Source: Opitutus sp. (lineage in GTDB: Bacteria > Verrucomicrobiota > Verrucomicrobiia > Opitutales > Opitutaceae). From it: a stretch of 64,000 nt of DNA. The stretch spans positions 1-64,000 of the forward strand of contig PNJQ01000008.1 in NCBI GenBank assembly GCA_013821985.1. The letters run 5' to 3'. Positions 1 through 8,776 of this stretch are shown piece by piece. The position numbers were made by a program, and so were the translations under genes. Within the stretch, counting starts at the first letter, position 1. Each line of letters begins with the position of its first letter. The notes beneath the pieces were generated by a model. That model worked only from the letters and a program-made list of their open reading frames with translations. It did not search any database and was not told where the DNA came from.

Positions 1-360
1 ATTGTTGAGGTGGAATTCCACGACATCGCCCGCGCGAACGCGGATGAAAGAGCCGGGCACGCTGCCGCCGTAAGTCCAAAAGGTGTATTCGGCGCCGTCG
101 GCGATCCGCATGTTGATTTCGCGCACCTCGAGGTTCACGACGACGCGGGCGTTGTGCTTGCGCGCGAGCGGCGGCGGCACGAAGGGCGGGGCGGTGAGGA
201 TGGCCTGCTCGATCGGCAGCGCCTGAATTTCGGTCGGGAATATGACCGGGCCTTGAACGCCGGTCGGCCCTTCGCTGGCGCGAACGAGCGTGGTGGTGAG
301 GAGCGCGGCGGCCAAGGCAAGGCCAGCCGTCGCCAGGACGGTGATGCGTGGATTTTTCAT
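1..360 (-). CDS. nirK: Copper-containing nitrite reductase (AniA/NirK class), N-terminal part
   Basis: Reduces nitrite to nitric oxide in the periplasm during denitrification. Reading the minus strand from the ATG at 358-360 gives 120 residues that run off the window start. The N-terminus is a Sec signal peptide (basic start, Ala/Leu-rich core, cut probably near the VRAS stretch at about residue 29). It is followed by a segment typical of the AniA branch: [11 protein letters not shown], then [15 protein letters not shown], then [13 protein letters not shown] and [16 protein letters not shown], the first cupredoxin fold. The copper-ligand histidines lie further downstream, outside the window, so activity cannot be judged. 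It sits behind its own FNR-type promoter and downstream of the ywiC-like gene. The family call is firm; the gene is incomplete only because the window ends. Confidence 0.88.
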   Translation of the reverse strand, partial: MKNPRITVLATAGLALAAALLTTTLVRASEGPTGVQGPVIFPTEIQALPIEQAILTAPPFVPPPLARKHNARVVVNLEVREINMRIADGAEYTFWTYGGSVPGSFIRVRAGDVVEFHLNN

Positions 361-444
361 CGTGGAAGGAAGAGCGTAGCTGCTGGCAGCGGGGCGGTCG
401 TGCTGGGCTTTGCGATTCATGGCGTGAGTTTTGTCTGGGAGTTC

Positions 445-493
445 TTCCCGGATGGTAGTGCGAGCGGGGCCGGGCTGCCTTGACGCGTGTCAA
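445..493 (-). promoter_or_regulatory. FNR/Dnr-type promoter of nirK
   Basis: TTGAC-GCGT-GTCAA at 480-493 is a near-perfect FNR/CRP-family dyad. On the minus strand a -10-like TACCAT (457 to 452) begins 29.5 bp from the dyad centre, exactly the geometry of a class II promoter (activator at -41.5). The predicted start is about 445, giving an 85-nt leader. Regulation by low oxygen and/or nitric oxide is inferred from known nirK regulation. Confidence 0.75.
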
Positions 494-515
494 GCGGACG
501 CGAAATTCCCGCCGC

Positions 516-1460
516 TCAGCGGAACGCGTAGGCAGCCGCCAGGGCGCCGAGGAACAGGACGCCGATCACCGCTTCCATCATGCCAACGCGCCGCGCGCTC
601 CACGCCGGGAAGAAGGGGGAGAGCAGCAGCGCGGTGCGCAGCACGAGCACGGCGGCGACAACGACGGCGGCGGGCGGCACGAGGGTGCGCCAGGCCAGAC
701 CCACGATCACGGCCAGCGCGACGATGGCGATGGCCACGGCGGGCGCCCCGCTGGCATCACGCCCTTTGGCGAGGCGGAGAAATGTTCGAACGGCCAACAC
801 CGTCGGCACGCTGCGCGCGAGCATCAGCATCGCCAAGGCGAGGGCCGGCGCGGCGGTCCATCCTGCGAGCGTCGCAAACGCGGCCGGCACGAGCGCGAAC
901 GCGATGGAGCCGGCGAGTTCGGCCTGCGCCTCGCGCATTTCGTTGCGCAAATCGAACCAGAGAAAGGCGCCCCCGAAAGGCACCGCGAGCAACAGCGGCC
1001 AGAGGGCGGAAAGCGAGGGCAGCGGATTGCGCACTTCGGAGAGTGACGCGCCGGGCGCCGGGCTGACGGCGGCGAGGGCGAGGGCGCTGAGCGCGAGGAA
1101 GGAGAAGAGCAGCGTCCAGCGGAACGCGGCAACGCGGCGCGGGTCGCGGGCGGGGAGCGTCACGGCGAGTTTCAGCGGACGACGCGTGAGAAACCCCGCG
1201 GCGACGGCGAGCGCGAGCCAGCCGCCGGCGAGTGACGGGGCGACCAGCAGTCCAAGCGCAACTGGCTCGAGCGCGAGCGCCCAGCTGCCGTGCTCGCGTG
1301 GGACGACGAGGGAACGGAAGGAGGAATTGGACGAACCGGATGTTGCGGGCGAAGGAGAGACGGTCCGGGTTGCGGCTGCGCCGGGTGCGCCGGGGGCGCT
1401 CGCTGGCGGACTCGCCGCGGGAGTCAAAGTGGAGGCGGGCTCAGGGGCTGGCGTGGACAT
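516..1460 (-). CDS. YwiC-like integral membrane protein
   Basis: A 314-residue polytopic membrane protein. A low-complexity Pro/Ala/Ser tail of about 50 residues is followed by the family signature VVPREHGSWALALEPVALG and then about eight hydrophobic helices. YwiC-like proteins have no settled function; in Bacillus the namesake lies in the nitrate respiration region, and here the gene sits next to nirK, so a link with denitrification is plausible. The promoter immediately upstream has the same FNR-type architecture as that of nirK, which argues for co-regulation. If that promoter is right, transcription would start at the A of this ATG and the message would be leaderless. No better internal start is visible before the conserved core. 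Confidence 0.75.
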   Translation of the reverse strand: MSTPAPEPASTLTPAASPPASAPGAPGAAATRTVSPSPATSGSSNSSFRSLVVPREHGSWALALEPVALGLLVAPSLAGGWLALAVAAGFLTRRPLKLAVTLPARDPRRVAAFRWTLLFSFLALSALALAAVSPAPGASLSEVRNPLPSLSALWPLLLAVPFGGAFLWFDLRNEMREAQAELAGSIAFALVPAAFATLAGWTAAPALALAMLMLARSVPTVLAVRTFLRLAKGRDASGAPAVAIAIVALAVIVGLAWRTLVPPAAVVVAAVLVLRTALLLSPFFPAWSARRVGMMEAVIGVLFLGALAAAYAFR

Positions 1461-1508
1461 GCCTGCACTTTAGCGCGGGAGTTGCCGCCATGCCTTGAGG
1501 CGGGTCAA
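1461..1508 (-). promoter_or_regulatory. FNR/Dnr-type promoter of the ywiC-like gene
   Basis: TTGAG-GCGG-GTCAA at 1495-1508 is an FNR/CRP-family dyad. A -10-like TAAAGT runs from 1472 to 1467 on the minus strand, 29.5 bp from the dyad centre, the same spacing as at nirK. Predicted transcription start 1460. Confidence 0.7.
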
Positions 1509-1668
1509 GGCCTGCGCGGGAAGGTGGGCGGAGCGCGGCGCCCGCGCGGGCTTGCCGCGCAGAGGGAATTGCGCGTCCACCTTGGGGACGCCGGCGTTTG
1601 CGCGGTGCGACGGCTAAGTTTCCAACGCAGCGGCGATTATTCTGGCCGGTTGAAACCGGCCCGACGGC

Positions 1669-2478
1669 TCAGAGCAAACTGCGCTCTTTGGACCAGCGGA
1701 CGAATTCGTTTTCGAGCTGGTCGAACGAATCGATGACGAAGAGCGGATTCTGAAAATGCCAGATGTCGTAGGCCTGCTGCGCGAGCCGCTCGGGCGTGTA
1801 GGGAATTTTCGTCACCTTCTCCGTGAGGCAGTGTTGGGTCTCGCCGTAGGAGGAGATGATGCCGTTGCCGTAGATGCGCAGGCCGGAGGGATTTTTGATC
1901 AGGCCGAACTCGACCGTGAACCAGTAGATGCGCGTGATGCCTTCCTCGGTGGCCGCGTCTTTGCAGTTCAACGCGGCCTGGCCGATCTTCTGATAGAAAT
2001 CCGCGAAACGCGGATGCACGATCATCGGCGTGTGGCCGAAGATGTCGTGGAAGCAGTCCGGCGCGGGCGTGTAATCGAGCTCGCTGCGCGCGCGGATGTA
2101 GTCGGTGGACGGAAAAACGCGGTTGGCAAGATAGGTGAAGAAATCGTGCGCATCGAGCAGGCCGGGGGTGCGCGCGATTTTCCAGCCGGTGGTTTTCTCG
2201 AGTTTGCGCGAGACGTCGGAGAGCTTCGGAATCCGATCGCGGTCGAGGTCCAGCGTGCGGAGGCCGGTGATGTATTCGTCGGCGGCGCGGCCCGGCAGCA
2301 GCGTCTCCATGCGCGCAAAGAGGGTTTTCCAGACGTCCTGCTCCTCCGCGGAGTAATTCGGATACTTGCACTCGTCGCCGACCGGGAGCGGGCCGGTCAT
2401 CTTGTGCGGGATGCAGCGCGGGTCGCTGCCGTCCTGCGTCGTGGTCTCGGGATGGGCCGTGGAAGCGGTGGGAGTCAT
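1669..2478 (-). CDS. phhA: Phenylalanine 4-monooxygenase
   Basis: Converts L-phenylalanine to L-tyrosine with tetrahydropterin and O2, the entry step of Phe catabolism in the cytoplasm. The 269-residue product is the usual size of bacterial PhhA. It carries the iron-site motif PDCFHDIFGHTPMIVHPRF (both His ligands) and the downstream Glu ligand in YWFTVEFGLI, plus GNGIISSYGE typical of aromatic amino acid hydroxylases. The start ATG at 2476-2478 precedes a short polar tail and the conserved CIPHKMTGPLPVGDE region. No pterin-recycling gene is adjacent. The rest of the pathway (hppD, hmgA, CoA-transferase, thiolase) lies 12-20 kb away on the other strand in this same window. Confidence 0.93.
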   Translation of the reverse strand: MTPTASTAHPETTTQDGSDPRCIPHKMTGPLPVGDECKYPNYSAEEQDVWKTLFARMETLLPGRAADEYITGLRTLDLDRDRIPKLSDVSRKLEKTTGWKIARTPGLLDAHDFFTYLANRVFPSTDYIRARSELDYTPAPDCFHDIFGHTPMIVHPRFADFYQKIGQAALNCKDAATEEGITRIYWFTVEFGLIKNPSGLRIYGNGIISSYGETQHCLTEKVTKIPYTPERLAQQAYDIWHFQNPLFVIDSFDQLENEFVRWSKERSLL

Positions 2479-2714
2479 GGGGGAGTTTGCTTGGCGGAAC
2501 AGGTAGCGATTTTCGTCCGCGAATCTATGACAAAGCGGCTTTTTAGTCCGAAGGAGGTAGATTCCCCGGTGCCGAATTGTGCTCGGTGCGACGAACAGCG
2601 AGCGCTCCGCGACGTGCGGTTCCGGGACCTGGGGGATGCGGCGCCCTTGCTGCGTTCTCCGGGGCGGGGGCGCGGGCTCCGGGTTTCACCGGACGCGTGA
2701 GTTTCCGCCGCGTG

Positions 2715-4145
2715 CTATAACTGCCCGGTGAACGGCGCGCGGTTGTCGCGGGCGAGCGCGGCCCCGCTGCCGGCCGGGGCGATGAGTTCGATCCAGTTCG
2801 TCGGACGAAAATAGCGTTCGCTCGCGATGCCGCCAAGTTGCACGTCGTAGTGGAAGTTGTAGTTGCCGTTGAACGTCGCGGTGCGCCCGATGATCGCGCC
2901 GTTGAACGTGCCGGTGCTGCCGCCGCCCCGGAGCGAAATGTCGGCGTTGGGCGCGTAAACCAGGCCGGAGTAATCGGCGTTGCCGCGGAGGTCGAAGCTC
3001 TGCGCGCCGCTCACGGCGACTTCGGCGGTGGTGCGTGTGCCGTAAATCGTCATGCGCGTGGGTTCGGCACTTTGGTTAATGGCGCCGTTGCCTTGGATGC
3101 TGACGTCGCCGGCCGCGTAGAGCCCGAGCGAGGCGGAGGAGGCGCTGGTAATGGTGATGCTGGCGTTGCTGCCGATCTCGACATCGCCGGAGACGATGAC
3201 GTCCACGGCGTCGGTGATCGTCAGCGTTGAGTTGCCGAGATCGATCTCGCTCGCGCTGTAGCGATAGCGGCCGTCGGCGTCGGGCGTGTCGCCGACGCGC
3301 GGGAGCGAGACGCTGGCCGTGATGGCGCCGAGTGGAGCGGGGGTGCCGGACGGCACGACGGCGTCGGGGATGTTGTAGGAAAAATCGCGACGCACGCGCG
3401 AGGGGTCGATGTTGTCGGGCAGGCCGGAGGCGGAGGTCGCCCCGAGGATGCTGCCGGACGGGCCGACGGTCGGGGTGCCGCCGCCGGTGGCCACCGAGCC
3501 GTAGATGTCGGCGTTGTTGACCGAAAGGCCCGCGTTGGTGGCGGCGGTGGTCGCGACGGTGGCCTGGTCGAGGCGGTTGGTTGTGGCGTGCCACGGTCCG
3601 ACCGAGGAGTCGAACGCATCGATGCTGACGCGGTTGCCGTTGAAGGTGACGTTGCCTTTTGCGACGACGGCGTTGGCCCAGGTGGTGCGGCGGGTGAGGG
3701 CGGCCCGGAGTTGTTTGACGACGGCCGATTGGGCGGGAAGGCGGACGATGCCGAGGGCGGTGATGACGGGATTGTTGGTCGCCGGGCTGTCGATGCGGGT
3801 GTAGATCTCGCCGGTGCCTTGGGCGAGCGCGAGGCCGCTGGTGGTGGTGCGGACTTTCGCGCCCGTGGCATCGCCGGCGTCGGCCCAACCGTGCGCCGCG
3901 TCGATCCAGCCGTTGTTCGCCGCCCACATCGCCTCCTCGATGCCGGCCTCGGCGAGATTGAGCGCGACGCTCATGTAGTAGCTGCGGGTGGCGAGGCGTT
4001 GTTCCTGCAGGCCGCGGACAAAGAGATGCGCGGCGATGACTGCGATGGCGGCGGCGAGCAGCAGCACCGTGATGAGCGCGGAGCCGCGCTGCCGCTCAGT
4101 GCGCCGTGGGCTTGGCGCGGAGCGTGTATTGCGCGGAGATGACAT
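2715..4145 (-). CDS. PilX-like pilus assembly / minor pilin-like protein
   Basis: Last of three overlapping pilin-type genes read on the minus strand. After a basic N-terminus, RQRGSALITVLLLAAAIAV forms a single hydrophobic helix of the PilX type, followed by a Glu-containing helix (LNLAEAGIEEAMWAAN). The remaining 350 residues are rich in Ser, Thr, Gly and Asn and predicted beta-structured, ending in NFHYDVQLG, a pattern seen in PilX-like proteins with a long beta-rich exodomain. The start at 4145 is chosen because it overlaps the pilW-like gene by 50 nt and leaves a plausible short leader; an upstream ATG at 4343 would add 66 residues of shadow-like sequence. Probably part of a pseudopilus or type IV pilus tip. 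Exact role unknown. Confidence 0.7.
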   Translation of the reverse strand: MSSPRNTRSAPSPRRTERQRGSALITVLLLAAAIAVIAAHLFVRGLQEQRLATRSYYMSVALNLAEAGIEEAMWAANNGWIDAAHGWADAGDATGAKVRTTTSGLALAQGTGEIYTRIDSPATNNPVITALGIVRLPAQSAVVKQLRAALTRRTTWANAVVAKGNVTFNGNRVSIDAFDSSVGPWHATTNRLDQATVATTAATNAGLSVNNADIYGSVATGGGTPTVGPSGSILGATSASGLPDNIDPSRVRRDFSYNIPDAVVPSGTPAPLGAITASVSLPRVGDTPDADGRYRYSASEIDLGNSTLTITDAVDVIVSGDVEIGSNASITITSASSASLGLYAAGDVSIQGNGAINQSAEPTRMTIYGTRTTAEVAVSGAQSFDLRGNADYSGLVYAPNADISLRGGGSTGTFNGAIIGRTATFNGNYNFHYDVQLGGIASERYFRPTNWIELIAPAGSGAALARDNRAPFTGQL

Positions 4146-4641
4146 ATTGGGAGTTGGAGCTGAACGATACGCGGCGAACGATGCGCATCGAGAGCTGCAC
4201 CTGTTTGAGCTCCGCCAGCGAGGCGGTGACGGAGTTGTTGCTGTTGAGGTAGCGGAACGAAAAGCTGCCGATGTTCGGCACAACCGTGCGGCGGACGCCG
4301 CCGACCTCGCGGATACAGCTGTCGGTGGCAGCGTCGAATTCATATGTCACGTCCTGCGTGCCGCCGCTGGTGTTGAGCGGCACGGTCAGCGTGAGGCTCG
4401 TGGCGGTGAAGTTGGTGACGGTGGTGGCGCTCTTCGCGTCGCGGCTGAGCAATTCGAGCAGTTCGCGCGCGTCGGCGTTCATCGAGTTGTAGTTCGCGAT
4501 GGACTGTTCGCCCTGCATCAGGAACACGAACGAACTCAGCACTGCGGCCATCAGCATGCCGAGCAACGAGGTCGAAACGAGGACCTCGACGATCGTAAGG
4601 CCGCGGTGAGGGCGGCGGCGGACTGGCTCAGAAGCCGACAT
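4096..4641 (-). CDS. PilW-like minor pilin (prepilin-type N-terminus)
   Basis: 181 residues. The class III prepilin cleavage site is clear: RRRPHRG^LTIVEVLVSTSLLGM, with Glu at mature position 5 followed by a hydrophobic helix. The C-terminal part is a globular beta-rich domain with two Cys-poor strands ending in QYVISAQYTLRAKPTAH. It overlaps the upstream pilV-like gene by 14 nt and the downstream pilX-like gene by 50 nt, so the three are translationally coupled. Prepilin peptidase and the assembly ATPase are not in this window and must be encoded elsewhere. Confidence 0.8.
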   Translation of the reverse strand: MSASEPVRRRPHRGLTIVEVLVSTSLLGMLMAAVLSSFVFLMQGEQSIANYNSMNADARELLELLSRDAKSATTVTNFTATSLTLTVPLNTSGGTQDVTYEFDAATDSCIREVGGVRRTVVPNIGSFSFRYLNSNNSVTASLAELKQVQLSMRIVRRVSFSSNSQYVISAQYTLRAKPTAH

Positions 4642-5176
4642 AGATGTAGTCCGAAAGGCCCTTCTCGCTGAACGACGTGCGCGCCGAACGCGTGAACGGC
4701 ACGCCGCTCTCGGTCCAGCTGATGGTGATCTCCATCGCGATCAGACCGAGCTCGGTTGTGCTCGAGGCGTGGACGGTGGTGAAGCGCGCCTCGAGTGTCA
4801 TCGTGCGCGTGAAATCGCTGTTGAGCAGCTCCGTCGTGATGGTGGACGTGAAATTCACCGGCTGGGTTTGCGCGGCGTAGGCGGAGACCTGCGCGTAATT
4901 CTTCAGGCGCATGTCCTCGACCGCGGACTGCAGCACCTGGCTCGACAGTGTGATCATGCGCGCATGGTTGACGAGGTTGAGCCCGCGCGAGATCGCCGCC
5001 ACCGCCCCGAGCACGACGAAGGAAAGCAGGGTCGCGGCGATCATCACCTCGGCGATGGTGATGCCACGGCGTGCCGCGGCGGGGGCAGGCCGCCGTCCGG
5101 TGAAAACAGAATCTGGGCGGAGAGAAGACAACAGGATCCACGGCGCACCATCCACTCTGCGCCGCGGCGCGACCAT
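4628..5176 (-). CDS. PilV/GspI-like prepilin-type protein
   Basis: First gene of the pilin-like operon. The prepilin motif AAARRG^ITIAEVMIAATLLSF lies unusually far in, near residue 36 from the chosen ATG at 5176, so the leader is long; an in-frame ATG at 5218 would make it longer still. After the hydrophobic helix comes a beta-rich domain of about 130 residues containing two segments typical of PilV-like proteins (TMTLEARF, AMEITISWTESG). Length about 182 residues. The start is uncertain, the family assignment is not. Confidence 0.72.
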   Translation of the reverse strand: MVAPRRRVDGAPWILLSSLRPDSVFTGRRPAPAAARRGITIAEVMIAATLLSFVVLGAVAAISRGLNLVNHARMITLSSQVLQSAVEDMRLKNYAQVSAYAAQTQPVNFTSTITTELLNSDFTRTMTLEARFTTVHASSTTELGLIAMEITISWTESGVPFTRSARTSFSEKGLSDYIYVGF

Positions 5177-5329
5177 GAAACTCGCAGGCGGCGCGGCGTC
5201 GCAAATCGATTTGCGCACCGCTTGGCTAAAGACTCGTGAATTTCAGGGTCGGTTGGCCCTAGTTGGTGCGGAGTTGCGCTTGGCGAATCAAGTTCGAGGC
5301 GGCAACGTCGCGACGTCTCACCCGAGCAT

Positions 5330-6331
5330 TTGAACGAATCCGAAACAGCACATCCGTGGAGCCGGCATTACGCCGCGAGAGGCGAAGTGCGCCCGGAATT
5401 CACGCCGGTGCCGGGCGTTGAGCCGTCGGCACCGACGGAGCCGGTCGCGGAGGACGCGAGGTTGATCGGCGCGCTGCCCGGGCCGCCCGCGGTGCCGATG
5501 ACGGAGCTGGCCCGCGCCGTGGAGCGGACGGAGAAAATTGATTGGCACGCGACGCCGCACATCGAGTTGTTCACCGCCGAGGATCTCGAACGCGTGCGCC
5601 GGGAGACCGAAGCGCGCCGGTGGATGGAGGTGTTGGGCACGTTGCGCCTGGTGGCGTATGGTTTCGCCGCCGCCGTGTTGCTGGTGCTCGGCTTCGAATT
5701 GGCGCAGCGCCTCGGCAACCGTCTTCCGTCTGACCAGGTGCTCGCGGCGCAGGGCGAGAAGCTCGGCGAGTATTTTCTCCCGCGGCACGCGACGGAAACG
5801 CAGCCGCTCGTCGTCGGCGGCAGCGAAGCGCGTCTGCTGGCGCATCCCGCTGCCGCCCGCGCGACCTACGAATTCGTCCTCACGCTGCAATTGCGCGAAC
5901 CGCTCTATGCGCCCGCGGACTCGAACGGTGCGCAGGCTTATCGCGATTTGCAGCGCGCCGTGGCGGAAGCGCATGCGCGCTTCGTCGGCGCGCGGCTTTA
6001 CGCGGACTTTCCGGCGCTCGCCAATCCCGTGGAAATGCCGGTGTTGCTCGCCCTCACCCATCGCACCGGCGAGCGGCTGACGGTGCACGTGCCGGTGACG
6101 GCGACGCGGCGGATTTTTGGCTGGAAGCTTGAGCCCGATCTCGCGTCGGCGCGCGTGGAATCGCCGCGGTTCACCGGCGAGGTGCTCGCGCGCCAGCCGG
6201 CGGCGCACCTGATTTTCAACCGACCGGAATCGCGCGAAGTCCTGCGCAACCTCCAAGTCGCCGCGCGCGCCTACGTGCTCGATGTGCAACGCGCGCTCGC
6301 CACGCGCCGGCGCGAAGCGGACGGACGTTGA
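5330..6331 (+). CDS. Hypothetical membrane-anchored protein
   Basis: 333 residues if the TTG at 5330 is used; the first ATG is at 5498, and the GTG within ARGEVRPEF is another option. The N-terminal 110 residues are Pro/Ala/Glu-rich and polar. One strong transmembrane helix follows (LGTLRLVAYGFAAAVLLVLG), then a soluble domain of about 190 residues with no motif I recognise, ending in a basic tail. Arrangement is that of a bitopic protein with the larger domain on one side of the membrane. It is divergent from the pilin-like operon, with no operon partner downstream. Function unknown. Confidence 0.55.
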   Translation: MNESETAHPWSRHYAARGEVRPEFTPVPGVEPSAPTEPVAEDARLIGALPGPPAVPMTELARAVERTEKIDWHATPHIELFTAEDLERVRRETEARRWMEVLGTLRLVAYGFAAAVLLVLGFELAQRLGNRLPSDQVLAAQGEKLGEYFLPRHATETQPLVVGGSEARLLAHPAAARATYEFVLTLQLREPLYAPADSNGAQAYRDLQRAVAEAHARFVGARLYADFPALANPVEMPVLLALTHRTGERLTVHVPVTATRRIFGWKLEPDLASARVESPRFTGEVLARQPAAHLIFNRPESREVLRNLQVAARAYVLDVQRALATRRREADGR

Positions 6332-6455
6332 CTGGCCCGACGGGGGGGCGGGAGAGAGGAAGGGCGGGCGAGTCCGCGGCGTTTTTTTTCGGACCGATGG
6401 TGGTGCGCGGGCGACTCATTCGTCCCTCCCCGTGAACCAACCCAATCGTTCCTCC

Positions 6456-7100
6456 ATGAAACTCCTTCGTGCTCTTCTCGCGGCATTGTCCGCGCTTTCT
6501 CTTTTGCTTGCCGCTCAAGCAGCGGAAGCCGGCGCCCCGGACGCCGGTCCAACGCGCTCCGGCCTGCTGGGCCGGCCGCGGCTGGGCTTCACGACCGATA
6601 GCTACCGGCTGTCCGATGTGGGCTCGGTCGATGCGACGGGCCGCGGCTACACGATCGAGGCAAGCGTCCCTATCGCCTCATGGCTCGATTTCGGCGTGGA
6701 GCATTTCCGCGTCCGCCTGGACGGCCCCGCGTCCCTCCAGTTCGAGCGGCACGCCACCCTGTTTTCCGCCACCGGCCACGGGTTGAAGTGGGGCCCGGCG
6801 CGCCCCTTCGTCACTGCGGGCGGCGGCACATATACCCAGCAAGCCGGCGGAAAACAGAAGGACCAAGCCTGGCAGCTCGCGCTCGGCGCGGAAATCCCGC
6901 TCGCGCGCCGGCTGACGCTCACCTCCGCTGTCGCGCGCTTCCAAGCGAAGGACCTCGACCACGAGGAATGGCGCGTCGAGGGCGCGCTTGCCTGGCCTGT
7001 CACGGACCACGTCGCTCTTGCCCTGCGAGCCCGCCATGGCGACATCGCGGGACAGACGAATTACCAACGCTACGCGGCGGGCCTGACGTTTGTCTATTGA
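6456..7100 (+). CDS. Outer-membrane beta-barrel-like protein
   Basis: 214 residues beginning with a clear signal peptide (MKLLRALLAALSALSLLLAA, Ala-rich cleavage region ending near AEA). The mature part alternates hydrophobic and polar residues in strands separated by short turns (GLKWGPARPFVTAGGG, QLALGAEIPLARRLTLTS, RYAAGLTFVY) and ends in an aromatic residue, as small outer-membrane barrels do. No specific family identified. A 113-bp gap separates it from the sigma factor gene downstream. Function unknown. Confidence 0.6.
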   Translation: MKLLRALLAALSALSLLLAAQAAEAGAPDAGPTRSGLLGRPRLGFTTDSYRLSDVGSVDATGRGYTIEASVPIASWLDFGVEHFRVRLDGPASLQFERHATLFSATGHGLKWGPARPFVTAGGGTYTQQAGGKQKDQAWQLALGAEIPLARRLTLTSAVARFQAKDLDHEEWRVEGALAWPVTDHVALALRARHGDIAGQTNYQRYAAGLTFVY

Positions 7101-7213
7101 ACCTTTCCCCAGCCAACTGCGAACCCACCACCACCGCGGTCGATGGGCCGCGGCGGCCGACGCACGTCAGCCCTTCGTCTCGGATTTCCTCGCGCCTCGA
7201 TCGACCCGCCACC

Positions 7214-7774
7214 ATGCTCGCGCCGCTTGCCATGTCCGCGCCCCCGGATGAACCGAAAGACTTCGCCGGCTTTTACCGCGCGACGGTGGATCCGCTCCGC
7301 CGCTACCTGACCCGCTTGCTCAGGGGCGACGCCGCGCAGGCGGAGGACGTCGCGCAGGATTCCTACGTGCGCCTCTATCCGGCCATGCAGGACAACGCCG
7401 TGCGCCGCCCGAAAGCCTTCCTCTACACCACGGCGCGCCGGCTCGTGATCGACCAGATTCGCCGGCGCAATCTCGCGCCGATGGACGGCGTGGAGCCCGT
7501 CGAGCTCGATGCCCACGCCCGCGCCGAGCCCGATGTGCGCGACACGGTCGCGGCCCGGCTCGAGCTGGAACGCTTTGAGCGCGCGGTCGCGGAGCTGCCA
7601 CCTGGTTGCCGCGCGGTCTTCGTGCTCAACACCGCCGAACACCTCACCCACGCGCAGATCGCGGACCGCCTCGGTCTGGCGAAGAGCACCGTGGAAAAGC
7701 AGCACGCCCGCGCGTTGCGCCTCGTGCGCGCCGCGCTGGCGACGCAAACGGACGAAGCGTCCCCCTCGCCATGA
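7214..7774 (+). CDS. ECF RNA polymerase sigma factor, FecI-like
   Basis: 186 residues from the ATG at 7214 (a second ATG at 7232 would give 180). Sigma region 2 is seen in FYRATVDPLRRYLTRLLRG and QAEDVAQDSYVRL, with the region 2.4 helix around TARRLVIDQIRRR. Region 4 is LPPGCRAVFVLNTAEHLTHAQ followed by the HTH IADRLGLAKSTVEKQHARAL. The stop codon overlaps the start of the FecR gene (ATGA at 7771-7774), and a TonB receptor with a signalling domain follows, so this is a cell-surface signalling operon in which the receptor senses a substrate and releases the sigma factor through FecR. Confidence 0.9.
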   Translation: MLAPLAMSAPPDEPKDFAGFYRATVDPLRRYLTRLLRGDAAQAEDVAQDSYVRLYPAMQDNAVRRPKAFLYTTARRLVIDQIRRRNLAPMDGVEPVELDAHARAEPDVRDTVAARLELERFERAVAELPPGCRAVFVLNTAEHLTHAQIADRLGLAKSTVEKQHARALRLVRAALATQTDEASPSP

Positions 7775-8769
7775 ACCCGCCGGATCATCCCGATCATCTT
7801 GCCGCCGCCGACGAGCAGGCCGCGCTCTGGGCCGGCCGCCTCGCGGGCGATGAGCTCACCGCCTCCGACCGCCGCGAACTCGCGGCGTGGCTCGCGCAAC
7901 ACCCGCGCCATCGCACCCTGCTCTCCGACTACGTTGCCTTGTCGCGGGACGCCGAGCGGCTGATGCCGCAACTGGCCGCGCTCGGCCGCGTGGCCGTGCC
8001 GGCGCCGGCCGAAACCGCGAAGACGGCGCGCCCGACGGTCGCCCGCGGTTGGCTGCTCGGTGGCGCGCTCGCCGTCGCCGCTGCGGTGGCCGTGTTGTTC
8101 CTCATCGATCGCCCAACGCCCGCGCCCTTGCTCGAGACCGGTATCGCGGCCCACGCGGCCCACCCGTTGCCGGACGGCTCGCAGGTCGATCTCAACGCCC
8201 GCACCCAGCTCGCGGTGGAATTCGCCCGCGACGAACGGCGCGTCCGCCTCGTGCACGGCGAAGCGCTGTTCGCCGTGGCGAAGGACGCGACGCGGCTGTT
8301 CATCGTCGATACGACCGCCGGAGAGGTGCGCGTGACTGGCACGAAGTTCAACGTCCGGCTCGAATCTGCCGACGTCGTTGAAGTCACCGTGCTCGAAGGC
8401 TCCGTGGTTGTGGCGGTGCCGGGGGCGAAGGGCGATCCGCTCAAGCTCAAGCCGGGCGACCAGCTCGTCGTCACGGGCGGCGCGGCCAACATTCACCAGG
8501 TTACTTCCGACCAGCTGCAGGACGCCATCGCGTGGGTGAAGGGCTTCGTGGTTTTCGATCGCATGCCGCTGCGCGACGCGGCGGCGCGCTTTGCGAGCTA
8601 TCACGACAAGCGCATCGAGGTGGACGCGGCCCTCGCGACCAAAACCTACGGCGGCAAACACCGCATCGCCGATCTCGACGGTTTTCTCCAAGCCGTGCCG
8701 CTGCAAATTCCCGAGGCCGAAATCACGAGCACGCCCGAAGGGGTCATTCGCATCGGTCTGCGCAAGTGA
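7771..8769 (+). CDS. FecR-family anti-sigma / sigma regulator
   Basis: 332 residues. The cytoplasmic N-terminus carries the DUF4880-like helix pair (AALWAGRLAGDELTASDRRE, AWLAQHPRHRTLLSDY), then one transmembrane helix near residues 93-113 (GWLLGGALAVAAAVAVLFLI). The periplasmic FecR domain follows (LPDGSQVDLNARTQL, RLVHGEALFAVAKD, VTGTKFNVRLE, VTVLEGSVVV), and a C-terminal DUF4974/secretin-like module (VVFDRMPLRDAAARFASYHDK). It receives the signal from the receptor encoded 7 bp downstream and controls the sigma factor encoded upstream. Confidence 0.9.
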   Translation: MNPPDHPDHLAAADEQAALWAGRLAGDELTASDRRELAAWLAQHPRHRTLLSDYVALSRDAERLMPQLAALGRVAVPAPAETAKTARPTVARGWLLGGALAVAAAVAVLFLIDRPTPAPLLETGIAAHAAHPLPDGSQVDLNARTQLAVEFARDERRVRLVHGEALFAVAKDATRLFIVDTTAGEVRVTGTKFNVRLESADVVEVTVLEGSVVVAVPGAKGDPLKLKPGDQLVVTGGAANIHQVTSDQLQDAIAWVKGFVVFDRMPLRDAAARFASYHDKRIEVDAALATKTYGGKHRIADLDGFLQAVPLQIPEAEITSTPEGVIRIGLRK

Positions 8770-8776
8770 GCGTCGC

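Noticed and set aside
5258-5290. Possible sigma-54 promoter before the 5.3-kb hypothetical gene
   Set aside because: TGGTGCGGAGTTGC has only nine bases between GG and GC and mismatches in the -24 element.
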